Part shown: piece after piece, positions 36,056 to 43,743 of the stretch
Layout: the number at the start of each line of letters is the position of its first letter
How positions within the stretch are numbered: position 1 is the first letter of the stretch
Position numbers and translations under genes: made by a program
Notes under the pieces: generated by a model
What the model was told of the DNA's origin: nothing
Seen by the model: the letters and a program-made list of their open reading frames with translations, nothing else
Databases searched by the model: none
Assembly (NCBI RefSeq): GCF_002155965.1
Contig: NZ_MUMH01000036.1
Coordinates: 1 to 46,627, forward strand
DNA: 46,627 nucleotides
Direction: 5' to 3'
Source of the DNA: Allokutzneria sp. NRRL B-24872
GTDB lineage: Bacteria; Actinomycetota; Actinomycetes; Mycobacteriales; Pseudonocardiaceae

Positions 36056-37051
36056 CTATCTCGCTGCCGGAGCGCAGGTCCCTCCGACGTAGCAGCGCAG
36101 CGGCGGCTCGGTCTCGGTGGCCTGGCCACCGACGACGTCGAACAGCTCGCTCGGGCGCAGCAGCGGCAGGCTGGTCGCCATCGCCACGAGGTCGGCCCCC
36201 GGCAGCGCGCGATCCGAGCAGAGCGAGCCCGAGACCCGGCGCGGATCGGCCGCCCCCGCGTGCTCCAGGGCGTCCACCGTCAGCGCGTAGCCAACGGCGT
36301 CGGCGAGCAGCGTGAGATGTCCGGTGTGCCGCAACGGGCAGAAGACCTGCGTCGCGATGTTGGTGGCCTCCGGCAGCAGGCTCGCGGTCGGCTGCGGGGT
36401 CACCAGCTCGTCGAAGAGCGTGTGGATCGAGGTGTAGGACGGTCCCGGCGGGAGCTGGCCGAGGTTGACGTTGCGGATCAGCTGCGACTCCGGGTGCAAC
36501 TGGCGGACCGCGGGCTGGCACAACGGGTTGCGGACGCAGTGCTCCGCCGCCGCGCGCGATCCCCGGTAGGGCACGCCGAGCCCGACGTAATCGTCCACTG
36601 TGGACCGAATGTCGGGCCAGAACCTCAAGGCCCACAACGCGAGCACGCCGCCCTGGTCGTAGCTGACGACCGAGACCTTGTTGCCGCTGCGGGTGGCGAC
36701 GGTGCGGATCGCGTGCACGACGTACTCGGCCGCGTCCTGCATGTCGTCCATGCCCTTGCCCGGCAGGTCGAGCACGCACACCGGCCGGTTCAGCTTGCCG
36801 AGCGCGCGGCGGTAGCCCCAGTCCCATGTCTCCGCCGCGCTCAGCCCGGTGCCGTGCACGAGCAGCACCGGCTTCGCTGTCCCGGAGTCGTCCACGTCGC
36901 CGCCGCAGGACAGCGCCGTGTTCAGCGCGGACGCCGGGGTGTGCAGGACGGGGCCGGGTGGTGGGGGCTGGGGAACCGCTTCGGCCGGCAGCGAGAACGT
37001 CGCGATCACCGCAGCACAGGGCAGGAGCCGCCAGAGCTTGTTGATCCCCAC
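36056..37051 (-). CDS. Secreted CALB-type lipase homologue with Asp at the nucleophile position
   Basis: A 331-residue secreted alpha/beta hydrolase-fold protein. Signal peptide 1-25 ends in PAEA. The HGTG oxyanion motif is at 66-69. The nucleophile elbow reads S-Y-D-Q-G-G with Asp132 where Candida antarctica lipase B and its bacterial relatives have Ser (WSQGG). The acid Asp214 (FDELVTPQ) and His242 (RHTGH) of the triad are kept. The codon is a clear GAC. It may use an Asp nucleophile, as haloalkane dehalogenases do, or have lost catalysis. Cys pairs suggest disulfides. Confidence 0.8.
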   Translation of the reverse strand: MGINKLWRLLPCAAVIATFSLPAEAVPQPPPPGPVLHTPASALNTALSCGGDVDDSGTAKPVLLVHGTGLSAAETWDWGYRRALGKLNRPVCVLDLPGKGMDDMQDAAEYVVHAIRTVATRSGNKVSVVSYDQGGVLALWALRFWPDIRSTVDDYVGLGVPYRGSRAAAEHCVRNPLCQPAVRQLHPESQLIRNVNLGQLPPGPSYTSIHTLFDELVTPQPTASLLPEATNIATQVFCPLRHTGHLTLLADAVGYALTVDALEHAGAADPRRVSGSLCSDRALPGADLVAMATSLPLLRPSELFDVVGGQATETEPPLRCYVGGTCAPAAR

Positions 37052-37109
37052 GACTTCCGAGGCTAGGCGCCGTTCACCCGACCAGCCACGCGAGTCACCC
37101 GGCTGTGGG

Positions 37110-38558
37110 TCAGATGCCCAATGCCTGGCGGAGCGGGCCTACCGCGAAGTAGGCGATGAAGGCCACCGAGACCACCCACATCAGCGGGTGCACCCTGCGC
37201 GCCTTGCCGGTCACCACCTGGAGCAGCACGTAGCTGATGAAGCCGGCGCCGATGCCGTTGGCGATGGAGTAGGTGAACGGCATGACCACGATCGTCAGGA
37301 ACGCGGGCAGCGCGATGGTGAAGTCGGAGAAGTCGATCTCCCGCACCTGGCTGACCATGAGCGCGCCGACGATCACCAGCGCGGGCGCTGCGGCCTCGAC
37401 CGGGATGACCTGGTAGAGCGGCGTGAAGAACATCGCGACCAGGAAGAGCAGGCCGGTCACCACGTTGGCCAGCCCGGTGCGCGCGCCTTCCGCGATGCCC
37501 GCGGCCGACTCGATGTAGACGGTGTTCGACGAGGAGGACGCCAGGCCGCCCGCGACCGCGCTCGCGCCGTCGACGAACAGGGCCTTGCCGGTGTTGGGCA
37601 GCTGGCCGTCCTTGTCGAGCAGGTCGGCCTCCTTCGCGAGACCGGTCATCGTGCCGATGGTGTCGAAGAAGTCGGTCAGCACCAAGGTGAACACCAGCAG
37701 CGCCACGGTGATCGCGGGCAGTCGCCACCACGCGCCGAAGGACACGTCGCCGACCAGCGAGAGATCGGGAAGGCCGAAGAACTGGTCGGGAAGGCCCGGG
37801 TAGCCCAGGCTCCAGCCCCTGGGATCGGTGCCCTTGGACGGCCCGGCCTTGAAGATCGCTTCGATGACCATCGCCATCGCGGTGCTGCCGAGCACGCCGA
37901 TCAGGATCGCGCCCCGGACCTTGCGCGCCACCAGGACTCCGGTCAGCAGCAGGCCGAACACGAAGACGAAGGTCGGCCACGAGGCGATCGAGCCGTTGAT
38001 GCCCAGTCCCACCGGAACCGTGGTCTTGGCGTCGTCGGGCAGGCGGCGGACGAACCCCGCGTCGACGAAGCCGATCAGGCAGATGAACAGGCCGATGCCG
38101 ACCGCGATCGCCGCCTTGAGCTCCGGCGGCACCGAGTTGAACACCGCCGTGCGGAAGCCCGTCGCGACCAGCACCAGCACCACGAGGCCGTTGACCACGA
38201 CCAGGCCCATCGCCTCCGGCCAGGTCATCTGCGGCGCCAGGGTGACCGCGACCAGGCTGTTGATGCCGAGCCCGGTCGCGATGGCGAAGGGGTAGTTCGC
38301 GATCAGTCCGAAGAGGATGGTCATCACGCCGGCGACCAGCGCGGTCACGGCGGCGACCTGCGGGACCGGGAGGATGTTGCCGAGCACGTCGCGTTTGGCG
38401 CCCGCGTCGTCAGCCGCGAAACTGCCCATGATCAGCGGGTTCAGCACCACGATGTAGGCCATCGTGACGAACGTGACCAGCCCGCCGCGGACCTCCCGGC
38501 CCACCGTCGAGCCACGCTCGCTGATCTTGAAGTAGCGGTCCAGCCTGCCTGAGCCCAT
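37110..38558 (-). CDS. NCS2-family purine permease (AzgA type)
   Basis: Proton-coupled importer for adenine, guanine or hypoxanthine, 482 residues and about 13 membrane segments. It shows the AzgA-type N-terminus LDRYFKISERGSTVGREVRG, followed by TFVTMAYIVVLNPLIM, and the conserved NYPFAIATGLGINSLVA (binding helix). A central segment ending AAGIAEGARTGLANVVTGLL is also typical. ATG 38558 has GGGAG 5 nt upstream; an in-frame GTG lies two codons earlier. Monocistronic, divergent from the DUF2530 gene. Confidence 0.92.
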   Translation of the reverse strand: MGSGRLDRYFKISERGSTVGREVRGGLVTFVTMAYIVVLNPLIMGSFAADDAGAKRDVLGNILPVPQVAAVTALVAGVMTILFGLIANYPFAIATGLGINSLVAVTLAPQMTWPEAMGLVVVNGLVVLVLVATGFRTAVFNSVPPELKAAIAVGIGLFICLIGFVDAGFVRRLPDDAKTTVPVGLGINGSIASWPTFVFVFGLLLTGVLVARKVRGAILIGVLGSTAMAMVIEAIFKAGPSKGTDPRGWSLGYPGLPDQFFGLPDLSLVGDVSFGAWWRLPAITVALLVFTLVLTDFFDTIGTMTGLAKEADLLDKDGQLPNTGKALFVDGASAVAGGLASSSSNTVYIESAAGIAEGARTGLANVVTGLLFLVAMFFTPLYQVIPVEAAAPALVIVGALMVSQVREIDFSDFTIALPAFLTIVVMPFTYSIANGIGAGFISYVLLQVVTGKARRVHPLMWVVSVAFIAYFAVGPLRQALGI

Positions 38559-38601
38559 GCGCACTCCCTGCCGCGACGTTTCGGCCGGTAGCCTGCCCGA
38601 T

Positions 38602-38898
38602 GTGGCGGAGAAGAGCGAACCCGGTCAGGTCACGAGCGCGGAGAGCCCCGCGCCCCCGCCGCTGCCCCGCGCCCTCGCGGACCCGGTCCCGCTGATCGCC
38701 ACCGGCACCGCGCTGTGGTTCGTGGCCTTCGCGGTGCTGCTGGTGCTGCGCACCGCCTTCGACACCGGCCAGTGGGTCTGGGTGTGGACCACGCTCTGCG
38801 GCGGCGTCCTCGGCCTCATGGGCTGGTCGATCATCATGTGGCAGCGCCGCGCCTCCCGCCGAGGTTCCCGCACCGCCCAACAGGGCGACGGCCTCTAG
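38602..38898 (+). CDS. DUF2530 small membrane protein
   Basis: A 98-residue protein with two membrane segments (PLIATGTALWFVAFAVLLVL, about 29-48, and WVWTTLCGGVLGLMGWSIIM, about 58-77) and a basic C-terminus. It matches the actinobacterial DUF2530 family, function unknown. GTG 38602 starts VAEKSEPGQ; an ATG at 38557 in frame is possible but overlaps the divergent permease start. It ends 19 nt before the first repeat core. Confidence 0.75.
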   Translation: MAEKSEPGQVTSAESPAPPPLPRALADPVPLIATGTALWFVAFAVLLVLRTAFDTGQWVWVWTTLCGGVLGLMGWSIIMWQRRASRRGSRTAQQGDGL

Positions 38899-38916
38899 CC
38901 GCCCGCGCTTATGTGC

Positions 38917-39028
38917 TGAATGACTCGTTCGCCAACGTGAACGTGCTGAATGACTCGTTCAGCACGTTCAACCACCTGAATGACTCGTTCAGCAGGTTGA
39001 ACCACATGAACGAGTCATTCAGGTGGTT
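38917..39028. repeat. Array of four quasi-palindromic cores at 30-bp spacing
   Basis: The 15-bp core TGAATGACTCGTTCA begins at 38917, 38947 and 38977 (the first with a final G), and its reverse complement TGAACGAGTCATTCA begins at 39007. The 15-bp spacers are themselves related (GCACGTTCAACCACC, GCAGGTTGAACCACA). Units 3 and 4 form a perfect 22-bp inverted repeat (38970-38991 and 39007-39028). Unit 2 has 12-bp arms (38939-38950 and 38958-38969). The TAA of the ATPase gene (39027-39029) lies in the last arm. Confidence 0.9.
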
Positions 39029-41954
39029 ACGCGAGGTGGGTGGTGGCGGTGGGGGACGCGAGCAGCGCGGAGAGCTGGTGACGCTGGGGCCAGCGGTTCA
39101 GCACGTGCGCCAGGGCGCGGGCCAGGCCGGAGGGGGTCTCGGTGGTGTGGAGGCGGCCGGAGTCGTCGCGCCACCACTCGGCCTCGTGCACCGCTCCACG
39201 CACGCTCACCTCTAGGCGCTCGTGCAGGACGACCTCGCCGTCGGGGAAGGGCACGCCGATGAGGTCGCACGCCTCCACGACGCCGTCGAGGTCGGCCCAC
39301 TCGGACGCGGTGCCGGTGCTGACAACGAAAGCCTGCGCGTAGTCCGACGCGAGCGGGAGGTCGAGCAGGTCGGCGAGGACTTCAGGCGTGCCGCCGCCGA
39401 CGAGCGTGCCCGGGTCGAGCACGGGCAGCAGCCACGGGCCGTCGAGCACCACGGCGTACTCGGTGGACACGACGGCGCCGGAGAGCGCGCGGACGAACTC
39501 GGGAACGTCCACATCGGACGGTTCGAACAGCCCTTCGGAGACGGCGTCGGCGAGCACGGAGTGCGCGCGCAGCATCGTGCCGTCGCGCACGAGCCGGTCC
39601 TCATCACCAAGGCGCGCAAGCAGATCCTCGGCGTCGAAGGCGTCGTCGACCGACAGGCCGGAGCGGACGCCGAGCTGCACCAACAGGTCCTCGGACAGCT
39701 CCTCGGCGGGCACCACCTCGTAGAGCCCGGCGAGGTCGTCGGCCTCGGGCAACCGCCAGTGCGTCGGCGGCAGCCCGTCGAGCAGTGCGTAGCGGGTGAG
39801 CCACCAGCCGGTGTAGCCGTCGGGCTGCGTCAGCGCGCGCCACGTGTCGGGGTCGGCCGCGAGCAGCCGCAAAGCAGCGGGCCACGCGTCGTCGGCGACC
39901 AGGTCGAGGTCGCGGACCGCGCGCAGTTCGGCGGGCGGGTTCGCGTCGCCGTCGATCTCCTCCCACCACGCCGCTTCGTCGGCGAGGCGGTGGTCGGGGC
40001 CGACCGGGGACTGGTCGACGAGCACGGTGAAGCCGTCGAGCACGCCCACCGCGCGCAGCGTCTCGCCCGCCCACTTCGCCGCGAGGTCGTCGGAGAGCAC
40101 GCCAAGCGGCGCGTCCTCCTCGAAGATGTCCAGCAGCGGGGAACTCGGCAGCATCAGCTCGTCGGCGCGGTGGATCTCGCGCTCGGAGTCGCGCAGCGCG
40201 AGCGCGCCGAGCCAGTCGCGTGGACCTGCGTGCTCGACCAAGCGCAGCACGGCATCGGCGAGCGCGTCCACGTCCAGGTCGAGCCCGGCTTCGGCGTCGG
40301 CGACGCTGCGCTCGACGGAGGCACGGAGTTCTGGCGCGTCAAGGAGTTCGTCGGCTCCGGCACGCCCGGCGCCCAGGCGCTCCAGCAACGGGTGCGCGGC
40401 GTCGGCGTGCACGAGCCGGAGGCCGAGGGCGTCCACAGTGGACAGATCGGTGTCGAGGACCAGGGTGCCGCGCGGGCCGACCGCCATGCGGCCGTCGGTC
40501 AGCGGAACGGGCAGGGCGGCCAGCTCCTCGCTCGCCCTGGGATCGGCGTCGAGCAGCTCGGAAACCGCTTCGTAGAGCTGTTTCCACCACTCCGGCGCGC
40601 GATCGAGCCCGGTGACCGACTCGACCAGCTCGGCGAGCCGGACGCGCGGAACACCCAACGCCTGCAACGCTTTCGCGTGCGAGTTCTGCGCGAACTCAGC
40701 GGGCAGCAGGTTCGGCAGCACGTCGGTGAGCAGCTCGGCCAGCTCGGCGGAGGGCCGGTCCAGCACACGCGCCCGCGACGGCGCGATGTCCTCCTCGGCG
40801 ACCGAGGTCAGCCAGGAAACCGAGCGAAGCGCGGAGATCACCGCATCGCGCAGCTTTCCGTCCACATCGGACAGTGGGAACCCGGGAAGCGGCACGAGGG
40901 CGGTGCGGTGCTCGACCGGAAGGGTCAGCAGCAGGTCGGGGTAGCACTGCGCGGCGGCTTCGAGAACGCGGTCGGTGGCGGGACCCGCCATCAGCCTGCG
41001 GCGCGACGGCTCGACCGGCAAGGTCGCCAGGAGCCTTGCTGGCAACGACATCCGCTCGTCGGTCGGCGTCGGCGTGTGCAGGACGTCCTGGTCGAGCGGC
41101 CTTGGCGCGCCACCGGCGTCGAGCTGCACGGCCCAGCAGACCGTCCACTCAGGACGGAGGCGCGCCTCCGCACCGAGCCCGTGCAGATCGTCCTCGCCGA
41201 GCTTGCCGTCCCTGCGGTGCACGTGCCACGTGGTCGAACCCGAGTCCCCGTGCACGCGGAGATTGCCGTCGGGCAGGTCCTCGCGGCGCCAGCTCCGGCC
41301 GTCGATCTCCACCTCGGCCAGGCCGGGCAGGGCGAGCAGCAGGTCCTCCGCCTCGGCGGCGAAGCCCTTGATCACCTCGTCTGGGTCGATGTCCGCGCGC
41401 AGCGGCAGCCGGACCTCGGTGGTGAAGCCCTCCGGAACGCCGGGCTCGTCCGCGCCGATCGGCCACACCAGGCGCAGCACCGGCACGGCGCCCCCGCGCT
41501 CGGCCAGCGCCTCGGCGACGGTCGGCAGGTCCGCGCTCACCGAACGCGTGTGGTCGGCGGAGAACGCGATGCCGCCGGTGGTCGAGACGACCCTGGGCTC
41601 GTCGGTCACCGCGAGCACCGCGGAGAAGCCGACGCCGAAGCGGCCGACCCGGTTGGCGTCCTTCTTGGGCGAGGCGCGCAGCGAGGCCAGCGCGGCGACA
41701 CCCTGCGCGGTCAGCGCCTCACCGGTGTTCGCCGCGCGCAGCTCTCCGTCCACAATGGACAGACGGAGCCGTCCGCCGCTGCCGGCCGCGTCCGCGGCGT
41801 TCTGCGCCAGCTCGACGAGCAGCCGATCGCGGTAGCCGCCGTAGCGCAGGTCCTCCTCGGCGTTGGCGTCCTCGCGGAACCGGGTCGGCGAGGCGCGCCA
41901 CGCGTCCAGCACCGCCTGCCGCAGCGCGGCGGTGCCGAAGGGGTCCGTGCTCAT
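39027..41954 (-). CDS. Sacsin/Hsp90-like ATPase (GHKL fold)
   Basis: A large soluble protein of 975 residues. The N-terminal 200 residues are a GHKL ATP-binding domain of the sacsin type: LVELAQNAADAAG with the Mg-binding Asn52, ANTGEAL (75-81) in the nucleotide-lid position and GRFGVGFSAVL (about 104-114). The remaining 770 residues are Leu/Asp/Glu-rich and show no domain I know. Sacsin-type proteins are chaperone-like; some bacterial relatives are linked to defence, but this one looks conserved rather than accessory. ATG 41954 overlaps the DUF3027 stop (ATGA). Confidence 0.85.
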   Translation of the reverse strand: MSTDPFGTAALRQAVLDAWRASPTRFREDANAEEDLRYGGYRDRLLVELAQNAADAAGSGGRLRLSIVDGELRAANTGEALTAQGVAALASLRASPKKDANRVGRFGVGFSAVLAVTDEPRVVSTTGGIAFSADHTRSVSADLPTVAEALAERGGAVPVLRLVWPIGADEPGVPEGFTTEVRLPLRADIDPDEVIKGFAAEAEDLLLALPGLAEVEIDGRSWRREDLPDGNLRVHGDSGSTTWHVHRRDGKLGEDDLHGLGAEARLRPEWTVCWAVQLDAGGAPRPLDQDVLHTPTPTDERMSLPARLLATLPVEPSRRRLMAGPATDRVLEAAAQCYPDLLLTLPVEHRTALVPLPGFPLSDVDGKLRDAVISALRSVSWLTSVAEEDIAPSRARVLDRPSAELAELLTDVLPNLLPAEFAQNSHAKALQALGVPRVRLAELVESVTGLDRAPEWWKQLYEAVSELLDADPRASEELAALPVPLTDGRMAVGPRGTLVLDTDLSTVDALGLRLVHADAAHPLLERLGAGRAGADELLDAPELRASVERSVADAEAGLDLDVDALADAVLRLVEHAGPRDWLGALALRDSEREIHRADELMLPSSPLLDIFEEDAPLGVLSDDLAAKWAGETLRAVGVLDGFTVLVDQSPVGPDHRLADEAAWWEEIDGDANPPAELRAVRDLDLVADDAWPAALRLLAADPDTWRALTQPDGYTGWWLTRYALLDGLPPTHWRLPEADDLAGLYEVVPAEELSEDLLVQLGVRSGLSVDDAFDAEDLLARLGDEDRLVRDGTMLRAHSVLADAVSEGLFEPSDVDVPEFVRALSGAVVSTEYAVVLDGPWLLPVLDPGTLVGGGTPEVLADLLDLPLASDYAQAFVVSTGTASEWADLDGVVEACDLIGVPFPDGEVVLHERLEVSVRGAVHEAEWWRDDSGRLHTTETPSGLARALAHVLNRWPQRHQLSALLASPTATTHLA

Positions 41955-42838
41955 GACTCGGTCGCGGGCTCGGCCTCGGGCGCGGGATCGGCTTCAGCCG
42001 AGGGCTCGGCCGAGTGCGGGGTGTCGGTCGACGGCAGGTCCCCGCCGCGCGGCGTGTGGTCGATCTCCAGCACGGAGTCGTCGTAGACCACCTCGGAGAT
42101 CGGCACGATGGAGCTGGTGTCGACCTCGGCCTCGGAGTGCGCGCCGCAGCCGTACTCGGCGTGCACGACGCGCCCGTCCGCCGGGGCGAGCTCGTTGGCG
42201 CAGACCCCGAACGCGGCCTTCAGCGAGCCCTGGAGCTGGAGGAAGAAACCGCAGTTCCCGCAGTTGCCGGGGGCGGCCTTGGCCATGTCGCTGGTCGGGC
42301 CGAAGTCGCCGCGGTGCCAGCGTTCGGCGGCGTCGGTGCGGCCCTCGCGGGAGAGCACGCGCGGCCGGCCGAGGCCGATCTCGTAGGCGACCTCCTGCTC
42401 ACCGGGATCGTCGTTGAGCACGTAGCCGGGAGCGAGGCGCGCGTCGTCGGGGGCGGTCGGCAGCAGATCACCCGGACCGAGGTCACCGGCGCGGATGCGC
42501 TGGTTGTACGGCACCCAGTCGGGGGCGACGAGGGAGGACGGGCCGGGCAGCAGCACGACCTCGCTGACCGTGACGGGCTCGTCGGGGCCGACGACCGCGA
42601 CGGTCACCGCCCAGCGCCAGCCGCCGTAGCCGGGGTGCGCCGCCTCGAACAGGTGCGTGGCGGTGACGTCGTCCTCGGCCGTGACGCCGACGTGGTCACC
42701 GACCTCGCCGCCCGCCTCTTCCGCGGCGGCGCTCCTGGCCAGTTCGAGCGCGTCGACCAGCACCTCAGCGGGTTGCGTGGTCGCCGCGTCGTGGGTGTCC
42801 GCCGAATGGTGGCTGGCAGGAGTGGAGGTGGGCGTCAC
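41951..42838 (-). CDS. DUF3027 zinc-ribbon protein
   Basis: A 295-residue soluble protein of the actinobacterial DUF3027 family. A core of about 180 residues (VTATHLFEAAHPGYGGWRW and the DWVPYNQRIRAGDLGPGDLL segment) is followed by C193-x2-C196, C213 and C231, with His234 close by, a probable zinc site. The tail after 240 is acidic and low in complexity. It is translationally coupled to the Hsp90-like ATPase, so the two probably act together. The role is unknown. It may correspond to Rv0877, which is also divergent from the MFS gene in M. tuberculosis. Confidence 0.82.
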   Translation of the reverse strand: MTPTSTPASHHSADTHDAATTQPAEVLVDALELARSAAAEEAGGEVGDHVGVTAEDDVTATHLFEAAHPGYGGWRWAVTVAVVGPDEPVTVSEVVLLPGPSSLVAPDWVPYNQRIRAGDLGPGDLLPTAPDDARLAPGYVLNDDPGEQEVAYEIGLGRPRVLSREGRTDAAERWHRGDFGPTSDMAKAAPGNCGNCGFFLQLQGSLKAAFGVCANELAPADGRVVHAEYGCGAHSEAEVDTSSIVPISEVVYDDSVLEIDHTPRGGDLPSTDTPHSAEPSAEADPAPEAEPATES

Positions 42839-42896
42839 GGTTGACGATTGTGCCGCATGTCCGTACGGCCCTCGTCAGGCATGCCAGGCTGGCCGC

Positions 42897-43691
42897 ATGC
42901 GACGCGCAACCTGGCGGTACGGCGCGGTGGCCGCTGCGCTGGCTGTGGCGGTCGGCGCCGTGTGGCTGGCCGAGGGAGACACGCCCGGCGGAGCAACGGC
43001 GCAGCAGCTGCGCGTGGAGGTGCTCGGCACGCTCCCGCACGACACCTCCGCGTGGACGCAGGGCCTGGAGCTGCGCGACGGCGTGCTCTACGAGGGCACC
43101 GGCCTCAAAGGGCAGTCCAGCGTGCGCGAACTGGACCCGGTGACCGGAGCTGTGCGCCGACAGGTGCCGTTGCCCGAGCTGTTCGGCGAGGGCGTGACGG
43201 TGTCCGGTGACCGGCTCTGGCAGCTCACCTGGCAGGAGGGCGTCGCGATCGAGCGTGACCGCTCCGACCTGCGCGAACTGCGCCGGGTGAGTTACCAGGG
43301 CGAGGGCTGGGGGCTGTGCCTGGACGGGTCGCGGCTGGTGATGAGCGACGGCAGCTCCACGCTGACCCTGCGCGATCCCGCGACCTTCGCCGAGCTGGGC
43401 AGGGTCGAGGTCAGCCGGGACGGGCTGCCGGTCCGGGAGATCAACGAGCTGGAGTGCGCGGGCGGCGCGGTCTGGGCGAACCTCTGGAAACGCGACGAGA
43501 TCGTGCGGATCGACCCGGCCAGCGGGGCGGTGACCGCTACCGTGGACGCGTCCGGCCTGCTCAGCCAGGCGGACAGGACGGCGACCGACGTGCTCAACGG
43601 CATCGCCGCCGTACCGGGGACGGACGAGTTCCTGATCACCGGCAAGCTCTGGCCGAAGATCTTCCGGGTGCGGTTCGTGCCGGTGCGATAA
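42897..43691 (+). CDS. Glutaminyl-peptide cyclotransferase (plant type)
   Basis: Glutamine cyclase of the five-bladed propeller family, which forms N-terminal pyroglutamate on secreted proteins. The 264-residue protein has an uncleaved or cleaved signal segment (1-24, RYGAVAAALAVAVGAVWLA). The family core starts PHDTSAWTQGLELRDG and YEGTGLKGQSSVREL, then TWQEGVAIERD, EGWGLCLDGSRLVMSDGS and INELECAGGAVWANLW, ending LNGIAAVPGTDEFLITGKLWP. Clear family match. It is divergent from the DUF3027 gene (58 nt) and 52 nt before the MFS gene. Confidence 0.92.
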   Translation: MRRATWRYGAVAAALAVAVGAVWLAEGDTPGGATAQQLRVEVLGTLPHDTSAWTQGLELRDGVLYEGTGLKGQSSVRELDPVTGAVRRQVPLPELFGEGVTVSGDRLWQLTWQEGVAIERDRSDLRELRRVSYQGEGWGLCLDGSRLVMSDGSSTLTLRDPATFAELGRVEVSRDGLPVREINELECAGGAVWANLWKRDEIVRIDPASGAVTATVDASGLLSQADRTATDVLNGIAAVPGTDEFLITGKLWPKIFRVRFVPVR

Positions 43692-43743
43692 CGCGTGGTC
43701 AAGGCTGGGACACTGGCAGCACGACGTACGGCAGGATGAGGAC

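Noticed and set aside
38917-39028. CRISPR array
   Set aside because: The period is regular, but the spacers resemble each other, the cores are only 15 bp and one is inverted, and no cas gene is present.
38911-39030. Coding for a repeated LNDSF peptide
   Set aside because: The repeats translate to a regular peptide in one plus-strand frame, but that frame is a run-through past the DUF2530 gene with no start or ribosome-binding site. The palindromic structure explains the periodicity.
39222-42086. A 954-codon open frame on the plus strand opposite the Hsp90-like ATPase gene
   Set aside because: It is the antisense shadow of a real gene in GC-rich DNA. Its translation is Arg/Gly/Val-rich, has no recognisable domain, and the minus-strand frame has clear GHKL motifs. 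The same applies to long frames opposite gltA, the permease and both MFS genes.
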